From Torymus aiolomorphi (Eukaryota > Arthropoda > Insecta > Hymenoptera > Torymidae): a DNA stretch of 64,000 nucleotides. A program made the translations under genes and the position numbers. Numbering within the stretch: position 1 is the first letter of the stretch; each line of letters begins with the position of its first letter. Under the pieces are notes generated by a model that had not been told where the DNA came from, searched no databases, and saw only the letters and a list, made by a program, of their open reading frames with translations. The stretch covers positions 177,679,604-177,743,603 of the forward strand of contig CM070873.1 of the NCBI GenBank assembly GCA_036365515.1, in the 5' to 3' direction. Below, piece by piece: positions 1 to 10,175 of this stretch.

Positions 1-71
1 GCTCCGGATCTATCCGGCGTGACTTCTCTCGGCCGATAATTTGACTGTGACTGCTGTGGTTGCCGTTGGTA

Positions 72-646
72 CACTGTTGAAAATAAATTCCTAATTTTGT
101 CACGTAATTTTATTAAGTCACGAAATTACGTATCAGAATTACGTATTTTGTTACGTGACCAATTCGAACGCTTTGTTACGTTCGAAAATACCTACAAAAA
201 TTCGTATCTTTGGTACGTAACATCGGGTTACGTAACAGAAGTATGTAACAAAAGTACGTATCTTTGGTATGTAAGAGGACAGAAAAATATGTAACAAAAA
301 TACGTATTTTTGTTACGTAACAAAAATATGTATAATTTGTTACGTATGACAGCGGTGCATTTTAAAGGTAACGGCCTTTTCTCAATACGTGTGACAGCGG
401 ACAGGTTTTACATGTCCGTTGTCCCACGAAAAAAATTTCTTTGATATCTACCAAATTCATAATGGTAGAAAACGAAGAGATGAAAGGTCTACCTATAGGT
501 CTTTAGTCTGATCTTTTCCTACCATTGATTATAAATTTGGTAGATATCGGACAACGAAATTTTTTTTCGAGTAACAACGGGCATTTAACCTGTCCGCTGT
601 TACCCACATTGAGGAAAGGCCGTAATGTGATACGTATTTTCGATGA
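72..646 (+). repeat. Composite palindromic repeat, copy 1
   Basis: Rich in alternating TACGTA/GTTACGTAAC motifs. The same sequence is present in reverse complement at about 51527-52260, so this is a dispersed repeat with two inverted copies about 51 kb apart. Copy 1 contains one nested palindromic MITE (371-623) and an unoccupied TTAA near 362-365, where copy 2 carries a 149-bp insertion. The outer edges were judged by eye from where the copies stop matching (near CTGTTGAAAATAAA on the left). It has no coding capacity; the short ORF at 97-294 is only an open stretch of the repeat. Confidence 0.75.
371..623. mobile_element. Palindromic MITE, ACGGCCTTT family, copy 1 (TA target)
   Basis: The ends are inverted repeats: ACGGCCTTTTCTCAATACG on the left and CATTGAGGAAAGGCCGT on the right. 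The inner halves are also complementary (the WGGTAGATATC and CTACCTATAGG segments), so nearly the whole 253 bp folds back. The second copy at 51548-51806 has TA on both sides, which suggests a Tc1/mariner-type TA target. It is non-coding and non-autonomous. The superfamily is inferred from the TA only. Confidence 0.6.
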
Positions 647-849
647 TTTATAACAATAATTATGGATTTTGCTTTAAAAAATAATTTTTTGAATGAACAC
701 AAAATATTTATTCAACATTTTTGTACATTCGAACAGCTAGTATACAAAAATATTTTTACTTATGATAACAGTCTTATTACATTTGAAGTATAGTTATACA
801 TTACATTTATAATGTATTTTTTATTCTGATTCTTTTTTTTTATCATTGA

Positions 850-1323
850 CTAATTTTCATACTTTCTTTCACATTTACCTTCTCTTAGACTATTTATTTT
901 TGCCTTTAGGAAGATTCTCCATTTATTGAGGAGTGCTTCTCTCTCTTTAATTGTCATAGTTTTTAAACTTTCTTGTGTCACTTTATTCTTAGGTACTAAA
1001 TAATGCAAATAAGCTTCTGAAAAAATATCATTTATTTTTATAAGTAAAAAAGATTTTAATAATTGATAGATTTTTCTCAATTGATAATAGCCATACTTAC
1101 TTTTCATAACACCTAACTTCTTTGGTGTGCATGGATGCACTGGGGATCTATCAGGAAGTCTTGAAGTAACTTTCCTTACGTCCAAAGCTCTATTCATTAA
1201 AGCTTCTGTACTGCATATATATTCAGCTAAGGATCTGATAAATTTACTTTCCTCTTTATCCTTTATAGTTTTCCATTCGCTATAAAGTATTGATACACCA
1301 TAACATAGGTGAAACATCTTTAC
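850..1323 (-). other. Last exon of the broken gene, BEN-like C-terminal domain
   Basis: This 157-codon open exon starts after an ATATTGCAG acceptor and ends in a stop at 850. It holds the best-preserved part of the gene: a Trp/Tyr-containing lead (SILYSEWKTIKDKEE), the segment with LAEYICSTEALMNRAL, then CTPKKLGVMKSKY, followed by a basic C-terminus rich in Lys and Arg. The order of an LA..I....L..RAL helix followed by a TP.K helix is what I recall for insect BEN domains. I see no alternative family, but similarity was judged from memory only. The domain itself has no stop, unlike the upstream exons. Confidence 0.45.
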
Positions 1324-2548
1324 CTGCAATATATATTTATGTAATTATTGTTTTATTATACATTTTTTAAATTATTAATTATTTTACTGTAATATTTATT
1401 TATAAATTACTTTGTTAATAAATTATAAATTATGTATTTATGAAGTGATTAAATTTATTACGTATTAAATTTTTCAAAAAAATTACTTTTTTAATATTTT
1501 TTAATATTACTATTTTTATTTGTGTATATTTTAAAATTTTAATTTTGAAAGTAAATATTACATAAACAAAAATTAATTTGACATATTGGTTGATGTATCT
1601 ATCAATGTATTCATAATAAAATAAAGTGAAATAAATTTTTACATAACTTACAGTCTTATTATTGACGGTTTTCTTAAACGCTATAAAGTTTTCTACTTTT
1701 TCTTCTATATCGCTATCATCATAATCATCAGTACAGTAGTCGCAATTTTTCTTCTTGCACCGTTTTGATTCATATATAATTTTTTTAAGTTGTTCTTCAC
1801 CTTCGCCATTATCATATTCATTTTGGACTTCGGAATTCTCGGATATAACCTCTATCTCTTAATGCCTTGTGTTGTTCTTGATTTAGGAATCTCTATATAA
1901 AAATAAAAGATTTTCATAATATTGTCACCTACTGCAAAATTTAGTTTGTGAAACCGAAGAATCTCACCTACTACCTCTGATGCATTTGATTTTGGTGTCG
2001 AAGTCTTATGTAGTTTACCTGCAATTGAAACATCTTGAAGTGACGGTGGTGCAGAGGTTGATTGAAAATTCTTCAAAAGCGAAGGTGTTGATCCAATTGG
2101 CTGAATAGCATTTTTGTCCGATTGCCATTTTGCTATTTCTTCTTTCAATTCAAACAATTCGTTTGTCAACTGAGTTATTTTTTCCTTTTTTTTCTATTAA
2201 TCTTCTGATTTTTCTTTTCTATTTTGTTGTCTTTCTTTTCTATAATTCACTTTAAAGTAGTAATTTCTTCTTCTAATCTAGAAATTCTGTCCTGATTTAT
2301 GTTTACTGTTTTTGCGGATTCTTCATTCTTTAGGTCACTTTTAATTTCCTTCATGTCACTCTCTGTATTTGGTAACAGCTTGTCGAAGGCGTCTACGGAA
2401 TAAAATAATTTTTTTTATGAAGACGATTAAGCAATAATAAAATAAGTATTGCTAACTTTATGTAATAAATTTATATGAAAATTATAAATATTTACCATGT
2501 GTTTTAAAATTAACTTCTTTCTGACTAGTTTCATTTATCTTTATTGAC

Positions 2549-2891
2549 TGTTTTTGTAGTGTAGTTGATTGGGTGGATCGGAGAGGTTCAAAATTAAATG
2601 CGTTTCGTGTGGAGGAAAATAAGTAGCTTTATTGCAGCCGTCCGTTGTGCCTCGTGGCTTACACGCAGTTGCTGTTCTCTCTCTTGTGGCCGTCGCGCTT
2701 GAACTGACGCCGGCCGGCGCCTTTCGAAGAGTCGGCGGCGTACTTTGGTAGATGGAGGGGCGCAGAGACAGACGCGTGGAGAGCGCTGATTGGGGCGAGC
2801 CTGGTTCCGGGCTCGAGCTCGTGTAGGCGAGCTCGAGCTGGCGCGAGCTGGAGTGCTCGTGCTGGCTCGGTATTACGTTGAATCCGGAACA
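2549..2891 (-). repeat. BEL 3' LTR
   Basis: Begins TGTTTTTGTAG and ends GGAACA on the plus strand, that is TGTTCC...AAAACA in element orientation. It carries AATAAA on the minus strand at 2628-2633 as the likely polyadenylation signal. The pol frame runs into this LTR and stops at 2659, so about 77 C-terminal codons of the polyprotein are LTR-encoded. Confidence 0.93.
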
Positions 2892-5800
2892 TTCCGCCCA
2901 TCTTCGCCAGACTGGCGAACGGTACCTCATCCTTTGGCAGGAGGCGAACGACCTTGATGATGGGGCGACGAAGAGTTGTGGTAGCGGTGCGTAGATCTAC
3001 CACGCGGGAGATGCCATCCCTACCTGGATGGATGGCGATGACACGGGCCAGCGGCCACTTGGCTGGCGGAGTGAGCTCATTCCTTATGAGCACGAGATCG
3101 CCCACTGCTATAGGAACCTGCTGCTGCCTCCACTTTTGACGGACCTGAAGAGAAGTGAGATATTCCGTTGACCATCGTTGCCAAAAGTGTTGGGCCAGCT
3201 GGCTAATTAGGAGCCAGCGCTTTCCTGGAGGAACGTTGACGTTGGTGACGTTTTCTTCTGGAACTAAAAATGATGAACGTTGTATAAGAAAGTGGGAAGG
3301 TGATAAAAAATCAAGGTCAGTTGGATCGTCGGTGAGTGCAGTTAAAGGTCTGGAGTTAAGGCAAGCTTCAACACGGCACATGAGTGTAGCAAGTTCAGAA
3401 AAAGTAAGAACTTGTTCTCCGATGACTCGGCGCAAATGATGTTTCGCCGATTTAACTGCGGCTTCCCAAATGCCTCCAAAATGAGGTGCACTGGGGGGAT
3501 TAAAAATCCAGGAGGTTCCCTGTTGAGTAAGAGACCGAACAACACGAGCAGAGAATTCTGACGAAGCGTCTACCATCTGCCTTAGTTGAGCATCTGCCCC
3601 AACGAAGTTAGTACCTTGGTCAGAGTATAACTCTTTACAATGACCTCTACGAGCAGTAAATCGATGGAAAGCAGCGATGAACGCTTCGCTGGAATAATCC
3701 TCGACTATCTCAATATGAACGGCTCTGGTTGCCATGCAAATGAAGATGGCTATGTAACCTTTCATCGTGCCCTTTCCTCTAGATTTAGTGAGACGCAGAT
3801 GAATAGGCCCGGCGTAATCGACTCCTGAGCGCTCAAATGGCAGAGAAGGACACACTCGAGCCTTTGGCAACTCACCCATTAATTGAGTTGGAACTCGAGC
3901 GGCATGGCGTGAGCATGCGAGGCAAGTTCTGATGACTTTCTTGACTTCAGATCGTCCTTTAATTATCCAATACTGACGTCGGAGAGTGGCAAGTGTTAAT
4001 TGAACACCACCATGAAGAGTACGCTGATGGGCATCTCTTATCAATAAAGTCGTCAGATGACAATCAGCTGGAAGGATGAGGGGATGCTTAGCATCTTCTT
4101 CTAAAAGAGAGTGAGACAGACGACCGCCCACCCTGAGTAAATGATTTTGTATCATGGGATTTAGAGATAAAAGTGAGCTTTTAGACGAAAGTTTTCCTGA
4201 TCTCGAAAGTTGCTGGAGTTCAGTCTTAAAATAAGCCTTCTGAATTAAGTGGATCAAACAAAGTTTGATGTTTCCAATCTCACTAGCACTAACCTCCTCA
4301 GAAGTCGGAGGGTGATGGCGTAGTAGGGATTGAAAGACAGAAAAAAGACTAACGCCTAAATTTGACGACGTCGTACGCTCTATTCTCGAGCTGACTCGAT
4401 TAATGAATCGAAAGCAATACGAAGCCATTCGTAACAGCTTATCTAATGAGGAGTACTCATTAATAAGACTCCAAATTTCTGGAGTAGTCTCAACAGAATT
4501 TGAAGCGTTCTTAGTTGCGGCTAGAGTGAATTTAGGTTGAAAACACAAATTATTTACTGCAAAATTGAGCTCGTCATGAGACCTCGACCATGGTTCGACA
4601 CTATCAGAAAGCCAAACGGGGCCTTGCCACCATAAACAATGAGAAGCTAATTTTGAAGGCTCAATTCCTCGTGAAATGACATCTGCGGGGTTGTCTGAAG
4701 AACGCACATGATGCCAATATGCGTCGGGTAATAGAGTGTGAATTTCCGAACACCTATTAGCCACGAAAACACCCCATCTTGAAGGGTGGTCTTTCAGCCA
4801 AAAAAGCACATCCGCTGAGTCTGACCAAAGGTGAACACTATCAACCTTTATGGGAAAAGATTCGACAAAAGTTTGCACCAGACGAGCAAGTAGCATCGCC
4901 GCGCAAAGTTCTAAGCGAGGTATACTTAGTGTTTTAAGCGGGGCTACTCGCGTCTTGGCCACCTGAAGGGTGACGAGCACTTCTTGTGCTTGTATTAAGC
5001 GCAGGTAGACTACGGCACCATAAGCAAACTTGGATGCATCAGCGAATCCGTGAATCTCAAGAAGTTCACATTGGAGCGTGTATCCACTCCAGCGAGGGAT
5101 TTTGATCTCAGAGATAGAAGAGAGGTCTTGCAACCAATTTTGCCAGCGATTAGAGATTTCGTATGGAAGATCATCATCCCAGCCTACCTTAAGAATCCAC
5201 GACGACTGCATAATGATTTTAGCAGTAATCACAACAGGCGCTAACCATCCCATAGGATCAAAGATCCGAGCAATTCTCGAAAGAACTGAACGTTTAGTAA
5301 ATGGTAGCTCCAAAGGGGTATTCTCAATGCGAAAACTAAAATAGTCTGTGTGGGGTTGCCACTCTATACCTAAAATTGGTACAGATTTTTCTGAGGCGAA
5401 TAACGAAATAGAATCAGCAGCTAACATATTCGAGGGTAAATAAGAAAGTACTTCAGCATTATTCGAAGTCCACTTTCGAAGGTTAAGATGACCTTGCTTA
5501 AAGAGTTGAATTAACTCGTTTTGTTTAAGCAAAGCTTCCTCAAACGAATGTGCACCTGAAAGCACATTATCGGAATACATTTCTGATCGAACAGCCTCAG
5601 CTGCGGTTGGATAAGATTGACTATAGTCATCGGCAAGTTTCAAGAGTGTGCGTAAAGCTAGAAATGGCGAACATGCCAAGCCATACGTCACAGTAGTTAA
5701 TCGATAAATTTGAATAGGTTCACTCTTATCAAAACGCCATAAAATCGACTGGTAGGGTTGGTCAACTGGTTCGACGCCAATTTGTCGGAACATTTTCTCC

Positions 5801-8352
5801 ACGTCAGCTGAAAGGGCGACTTTATACCTACGCCAGGCACAGATCAAAGCGACGGGATTCTGAAGAAGATTAGGTCCAATGTGAAGAAGATCATTGACCG
5901 AAACACCTGATTTGGCCTTACTCGAGCCATTAAACACTGTACGTAACTTGGTCGTCGTACTTGTTTCTTTCCACACACCATGATGTGGTAAGAAGGCTTG
6001 AGGTTTGTTAGAAGATGGATCAAATTTTGTAGAGAGTGACATGTGACCAAGGTCAATGTACTCTTTCATAAAATTACTATAGGCAATTTTGAGTTTCTCG
6101 TCTTTAGCGAAGTTTGCTTCGAGACGAGTTAGCGCGCGTAATGCGGCAGAATGAGAGCTCTCGAGATGAGCAGAACTCAACTGGTCTCGACTTTTCCAGG
6201 GTAGGCTTACAATATATTGCCCTGTTTCATCTTGACGAGTTGATTTTTGATAAAATTCCTCGCAGACTTGTTCGTCAGGCGAGTAAGATTTTTTGTCGAC
6301 AGGTATTTCCTCCGCCCTCCAAAAATCTTGTACGAGCTCCAATAGTTTGGCTTCTTGCTCGCAGGTATTTGAGCAATGAAGAGAAATTGATTCTAGCCCT
6401 GTTTCTGGGGGTGTTGAAGGAAGATCACCAGTCGAGAGCCATCCGAGTTTGGAACTCAGAGCTATAGGTTGTAGCTTCTGACCCTTAACTATCTGGCTTT
6501 CAATGATTTGCGCATAAGCGCTTGCACCGAGAAGAATATCGATGCGTGAAGGTTCGATATACTTGGGGTCTGCTAGTTGCAGCCCTCTTAAGTATTCGAA
6601 ATTTGTATTACCCCTTACGACGGGAGGCTTATACGACGAGAGTTTTGGCAAAACAATGCCATCAACTTCCAAGGAGAAAGTTGAATCGAAATGCGGTTGT
6701 ATAGTAAGACGAGCTACTTTAGAAGAAACAGCAGCTGTCTTTTCACCCATACCTTGGATGTGCGTATGACTGGTTCTACAATTTAGAGATAACAAGTTAC
6801 ACATAGCTTGAGTAACAAGTGAGATTTGAGATCCGGGGTCAATAAGTGCACGAACTAGAATTTTGGTTCCGTTAGGACCAAGGGCGTTAACCCTAGCGGT
6901 AGCTAAGAGTACTCCTGTACAATTAGTACTTTCTCCACTATTGAGGGAGACTGCTTGAGAAGCAGGTTTATCATCAACTTTTGTGATGAAAGCTTGAGAA
7001 GCAGGTTTGTCATCAACTTTTGTGATGACGAAATTGCCACAGTTTGGGCTAGAGGTGCTGGTCGCTGAGTCAATCTGATCAGTCTGCAACGAACTGATTG
7101 CTTGATTGTTGTCAGAGTGCACCATGGTGTGATGCTTAGCTTTACAAAGAAAGCATCGGTAGTTGGAAGTACAATTTTTAACGTTGTGCGTCCCTAAACA
7201 ATTGTAACAAAGGTTTGAAGAATCAATTAATCTCTTTCGTTCAGGAACCGTTTTATTGAGAAACCGTTCACATCGATTTGTAAAATGTGATTGATTACAA
7301 AATGAACATTTCTTTTTTGAGGGATTCGTCGGAGAAGTCTGATGAGAATAAACCGACTGAGCATTATCTTGCTCTGATTTACGAGGTTTTGAATTAGATG
7401 ACTGAGTTTTTGAATTATTTGTTGAGGTTCTAGTACCTGCTTCGATAGCCTCTAGAGTCAGGGTTTGACTTCGAAGAAAGGCTTGAAGTTGTTCCATGGT
7501 TGGTGGGTCTACACTGTCACCGAGGTGTCTTTCCCATTCTTTACGTGTATTTAAATCGAGTCGATTTATCGCAAAGTGAACGATTAAATCACTACCTAAT
7601 GAGGCGGCTCGATCAAGAGAGGTTAAACTAGCGATGGGATTGAAAATTTCCCTATAAATTCGTTTGATCACTGATGAAATATCTGACTTCATAGATTTGA
7701 CTGCAAAGATTTCCAAAATGTGAGAACTAACAATGCGACGTTGATTTTCGTAATACTCGGTTAGAGTTGTCCATGCACGTTCATAATTGTCACCAGAAAT
7801 GGGAAGAGATTTGATTTTCTCAAGTGCCTCACCTGTAAGGTGAGTGCGAAGATAATGCAATTTTAGAACAGGCGTTAAGTCTTCGCGACGATGTATGACT
7901 GAACGAAAGACGTCTCTAAAATTTTCCCAATCAGAGAATTTTCCTGAAAATTTAGGTAAATCTACCTTCGGTAAAGATTGAAACGAAACGTTAGTTACAT
8001 GAGCAGGACTAGTAGCAACTGGGGCATCATTCGAATTGGAGGAGCCTTGATTGGCATCTCTTGATCTAATAGTTTTTAAAAAATCAAGAAAATCTCCTTT
8101 TCGGTCATAAAAGCTATCCTCAACTAGATCACAGAGATTAGAAGTAAAATAGGTATTATCTCTATCGAGATCCTCAACGCGCATGAGTTTCTCGTGATTT
8201 TCCTGAAAGCACTTATAATTTGCTTCAAGTCCGGTTAGACGCGCTTCTGCATAACCTTCCGTCATGTTATCTTTACCCTTAGATTTGAAATTTTTAAAGG
8301 AGTTTGCAATTTTAACTTGGAGTGACAACTGCTTTTGAAGGTATTCCTCCAT
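2659..8352 (-). CDS. BEL/Pao Gag-Pol polyprotein
   Basis: A single uninterrupted 1897-residue ORF. In order: an N-terminal DUF1759-type gag with a helical start; three Cys/His knuckles near residues 345-415 (CSFCNQSHFTNRC, CYNCLGTHNVKNC, CFLCKAKHHTMVH); an aspartic protease with LIDPGSQISLV; reverse transcriptase with SADVEKMFRQI and the catalytic box YSDN; RNase H with FADASKFAYGA, a RLELCAA helix and LWSDS; an integrase HHCC region (LHGG...CLACSR) and a DDE core (GVDYAGP, YSDQGTNF, GGIWEAA); and the DUF5641-like C-terminus (HFWQRWSTEYL). All integrase acidic residues are present. The RT box reads YSDN where YVDD is usual, so the second catalytic Asp is Asn. Residues encoded near 6953-7030 are duplicated in tandem. 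The final stretch is encoded by the LTR. Confidence 0.95.
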   Translation of the reverse strand: MEEYLQKQLSLQVKIANSFKNFKSKGKDNMTEGYAEARLTGLEANYKCFQENHEKLMRVEDLDRDNTYFTSNLCDLVEDSFYDRKGDFLDFLKTIRSRDANQGSSNSNDAPVATSPAHVTNVSFQSLPKVDLPKFSGKFSDWENFRDVFRSVIHRREDLTPVLKLHYLRTHLTGEALEKIKSLPISGDNYERAWTTLTEYYENQRRIVSSHILEIFAVKSMKSDISSVIKRIYREIFNPIASLTSLDRAASLGSDLIVHFAINRLDLNTRKEWERHLGDSVDPPTMEQLQAFLRSQTLTLEAIEAGTRTSTNNSKTQSSNSKPRKSEQDNAQSVYSHQTSPTNPSKKKCSFCNQSHFTNRCERFLNKTVPERKRLIDSSNLCYNCLGTHNVKNCTSNYRCFLCKAKHHTMVHSDNNQAISSLQTDQIDSATSTSSPNCGNFVITKVDDKPASQAFITKVDDKPASQAVSLNSGESTNCTGVLLATARVNALGPNGTKILVRALIDPGSQISLVTQAMCNLLSLNCRTSHTHIQGMGEKTAAVSSKVARLTIQPHFDSTFSLEVDGIVLPKLSSYKPPVVRGNTNFEYLRGLQLADPKYIEPSRIDILLGASAYAQIIESQIVKGQKLQPIALSSKLGWLSTGDLPSTPPETGLESISLHCSNTCEQEAKLLELVQDFWRAEEIPVDKKSYSPDEQVCEEFYQKSTRQDETGQYIVSLPWKSRDQLSSAHLESSHSAALRALTRLEANFAKDEKLKIAYSNFMKEYIDLGHMSLSTKFDPSSNKPQAFLPHHGVWKETSTTTKLRTVFNGSSKAKSGVSVNDLLHIGPNLLQNPVALICAWRRYKVALSADVEKMFRQIGVEPVDQPYQSILWRFDKSEPIQIYRLTTVTYGLACSPFLALRTLLKLADDYSQSYPTAAEAVRSEMYSDNVLSGAHSFEEALLKQNELIQLFKQGHLNLRKWTSNNAEVLSYLPSNMLAADSISLFASEKSVPILGIEWQPHTDYFSFRIENTPLELPFTKRSVLSRIARIFDPMGWLAPVVITAKIIMQSSWILKVGWDDDLPYEISNRWQNWLQDLSSISEIKIPRWSGYTLQCELLEIHGFADASKFAYGAVVYLRLIQAQEVLVTLQVAKTRVAPLKTLSIPRLELCAAMLLARLVQTFVESFPIKVDSVHLWSDSADVLFWLKDHPSRWGVFVANRCSEIHTLLPDAYWHHVRSSDNPADVISRGIEPSKLASHCLWWQGPVWLSDSVEPWSRSHDELNFAVNNLCFQPKFTLAATKNASNSVETTPEIWSLINEYSSLDKLLRMASYCFRFINRVSSRIERTTSSNLGVSLFSVFQSLLRHHPPTSEEVSASEIGNIKLCLIHLIQKAYFKTELQQLSRSGKLSSKSSLLSLNPMIQNHLLRVGGRLSHSLLEEDAKHPLILPADCHLTTLLIRDAHQRTLHGGVQLTLATLRRQYWIIKGRSEVKKVIRTCLACSRHAARVPTQLMGELPKARVCPSLPFERSGVDYAGPIHLRLTKSRGKGTMKGYIAIFICMATRAVHIEIVEDYSSEAFIAAFHRFTARRGHCKELYSDQGTNFVGADAQLRQMVDASSEFSARVVRSLTQQGTSWIFNPPSAPHFGGIWEAAVKSAKHHLRRVIGEQVLTFSELATLMCRVEACLNSRPLTALTDDPTDLDFLSPSHFLIQRSSFLVPEENVTNVNVPPGKRWLLISQLAQHFWQRWSTEYLTSLQVRQKWRQQQVPIAVGDLVLIRNELTPPAKWPLARVIAIHPGRDGISRVVDLRTATTTLRRPIIKVVRLLPKDEVPFASLAKMGGMFRIQRNTEPARALQLAPARARLHELEPGTRLAPISALHASVSAPLHLPKYAADSSKGAGRRQFKRDGHKRENSNCV
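2892..2902 (-). promoter_or_regulatory. BEL polypurine tract
   Basis: In element orientation GATGGGCGGAA lies directly before the 3' LTR, in the expected position to prime plus-strand DNA synthesis. One T interrupts the purine run. Confidence 0.6.
6953..7030 (-). repeat. 39-bp in-frame tandem duplication in BEL gag-pol
   Basis: Two adjacent 39-bp units encode ITKVDDKPASQA twice between the zinc knuckles and the protease. The frame is kept. The units differ by very few bases, so the duplication is recent. Confidence 0.85.
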
Positions 8353-9004
8353 TTTGAAATCAAGTTAATTAGGCTAGTAACAAATTTGACTATTTAAGCT
8401 AAGTATTGCTAGAACTATGTTTACCAACTCGAAAGTAGAGTAACCATAAGTGAAAATTGTTACAATTAAGTCTTAACTTAAGTTATAATACTTATGCGAG
8501 TATAAACGTGACGATGCGCTTAAAGATGCAACGTTGATTGCGTCTGGTAACGTTCCCCGATGAATCTGCTGATGATCCACAATGTTGACTACTTAAAAGA
8601 TGAAATTGCAACTTTGAATTCAGCAACCCTTGCAGGAGTGAATCCGGGTGTAGATCAGCAATCGAAGTTGAGATCGAGATGTTGTATCAGCAGGCAGTAA
8701 TAAACTGCAAGGTCCAATAATATAAGTATTTGCTAAGGCGAAAATTGCATTCAATTTTCTCAAGATTTGCTAAATATTGCAATTAAATTTATAACAAACT
8801 CATATCAATTAATTTGTACTAATCTCAACTTTTATTTAATCACTTTTAATTAAATTATCTAGATTAAATAGAGATAATTAAATTTTCATTAACTGGACTA
8901 AATGTTCAAATTTTAATTTAACCAAATTGGAACGATACGTGTGTCCTAGTATTAGGACGGTCGATGTATCAGTTCGCTTCCTGTGCTAGTCCTTGGATGG
9001 ACTG
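8353..9004 (-). other. BEL leader, AT-rich part, no gene
   Basis: Untranslated leader between the tandem repeats and the gag start. No ORF of substance, promoter or hairpin stands out. It becomes very AT-rich from 8700 to 8930. Confidence 0.7.
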
Positions 9005-9258
9005 GTGTAGACCTCTTATGCGCGCTCCACGTGGGTAGTCCTTGGTTTGAGTTGTGTGAACCCCGTTGCGTAAGCTGCACGAGGGTACTCCGTGTCTTGT
9101 CTGGCGTGGACCCCGTGCGCGCAGGCGCCACGCGGGTACTACGTGGCTTGAGTGATGTGGACCCCGTGCGTGTACAATGCACGCTGGCTGTCCGTGAGTA
9201 GAAATGCTGTGGACCCCGTGCGTGTACAATGCACGCTGGTGGTCCGTGTCTTGATATT
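9005..9258 (-). repeat. 51-52 bp minisatellite in the BEL leader
   Basis: Five diverged units start near 9005, 9054, 9106, 9157 and 9209, each recognisable by GTGGACCCCGTGCG and a following GCACGCTGG-like half. GC content is far above the flanks. The short ORFs here are artefacts of the repeat. Confidence 0.8.
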
Positions 9259-9259
9259 A

Positions 9260-9405
9260 GCCGGTCACCGTACGAACGCGGTGACTCGAGAGCTGGCTTT
9301 ACAGCGCACGCTCTTGGCTACAAGACAAGATGGCTGCCGGTCACCGTACGAACGCGATGACTCTAGAGCTGGCTTTGCAGCGCACGCTCTTGGCAACGTC
9401 TTGGA
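9260..9405 (-). repeat. 75-bp direct duplication in the BEL leader
   Basis: Two units beginning GCCGGTCACCGTACGAACGC at 9260 and 9335. The matched part runs through CTGGCTTTACAGCGCACGCT, with a few substitutions between units. Confidence 0.85.
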
Positions 9406-9518
9406 GTCGTTAGGTACACTCCAAGGCGCTTTCAGAAATGGGGAGAATAGCAATTGATGTGCTATTTCCCTTTGGAAGCCTTAGAAGGTGGCTTCCGAGT
9501 GCGCGCGACGGCGTTGAA

Positions 9519-9539
9519 CGAGAGAGAGAGAGAGAGAGC
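9519..9539. repeat. (GA)n microsatellite
   Basis: About ten GA repeats within the BEL leader. Confidence 0.9.
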
Positions 9540-9720
9540 AACGTACGCGCGAAGTTAGCAAGCGAGCAAGCTAACTTTAATCGGCACTCACGACCACGAA
9601 CACTTTGATGCGTACCTGAAAAAGAAGAAAACTAGTCCTACGCCACTCGAGAGTAGACGTAGGCCGTAGAATAAATTCTCCTCTGGTCCATGGTGTTGCT
9701 GACGTTGCTTCTCCCACGAT

Positions 9721-9738
9721 CCGGCTCGAAGGACCAAA
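9721..9738 (-). promoter_or_regulatory. BEL primer-binding site
   Basis: In element orientation the 5' LTR is followed after two bases by TGGTCCTTCGAGCCGG, which starts with the TGG expected to pair with a tRNA 3' CCA end. I have not assigned the tRNA. Confidence 0.7.
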
Positions 9739-10081
9739 TGTTTTTGTAGTGTAGTTGATTGGGTGGATCGGAGAGGTTCAAAATTAAATGCGTTTCGTGT
9801 GTAGGAAAATAAGTAGCTTTATTGCAGCCGTCCGTTGTGCCTCGTGGCTTACACGCAGTTGCTGTTCTCTCTCTTGTGGCCGTCGCGCTTGAACTGACGC
9901 CGGCCGGCGCCTTTCGAAGAGTCGGCGGCGTACTTTGGTAGATGGAGGGGCGCAGAGAGAGACGCGTGGAGAGCGCTGCTTGGGGCGAGCCTGGTTCCGG
10001 GCTCGAGCTCGTGTAGGCGAGCTCGAGCTGGCGCGAGCTGGAGTGCTCGTGCTGGCTCGGTATTACGTTGAATCCGGAACA
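9739..10081 (-). repeat. BEL 5' LTR
   Basis: Identical in length to the 3' LTR, with three substitutions (in the GTGTGTAGG, CAGAGAGAGAC and GCTGCTTGGG contexts). It should hold the promoter for minus-strand transcription. Exon sequence of the host gene lies directly upstream and stays open into the LTR as far as 9849. Confidence 0.93.
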
Positions 10082-10175
10082 TTGACTGATAGTCAAATGT
10101 AGCATATCCATCCTCAGCACTTGGAATTTGGTTAGTGGATAGAAAGTCAAAACAGGATAAATTTTTTATTTTCAT
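9849..10175 (-). other. Chimeric ORF: BEN-like exon fused to the BEL LTR
   Basis: The exon from 10220 downward stays open across the insertion point at 10082 and continues into the 5' LTR, ending at the same LTR stop used by gag-pol (9849). The junction reads DYQS then MFRIQ. An exon-to-LTR transcript would therefore make a truncated protein with an Arg/Ala-rich tail of about 77 residues. This is a by-product of the insertion; expression is unknown. Confidence 0.7.

Larger units (their letters stand above)
2549..10081 (-). mobile_element. BEL/Pao LTR retrotransposon, nearly complete
   Basis: A 7533-bp element read on the minus strand. Both LTRs are 343 bp and differ at only three positions that I could count, so the insertion is young. 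It is flanked by the 5-bp duplication TTGAC (2544-2548 and 10082-10086), the size usual for BEL/Pao. The order is 5' LTR 9739-10081, primer-binding site, a 1.4-kb leader with tandem repeats, one 1897-codon gag-pol ORF, a polypurine tract and the 3' LTR 2549-2891. It sits inside an exon of the BEN-like gene in the same orientation, so the gene's exon sequence reads into the LTR (ORF 9849-10175). Confidence 0.95.

Noticed and set aside
8952..9229. Arg/Thr-rich small ORFs in the BEL leader
   Set aside because: They follow the 51-52 bp tandem repeat; no independent support.
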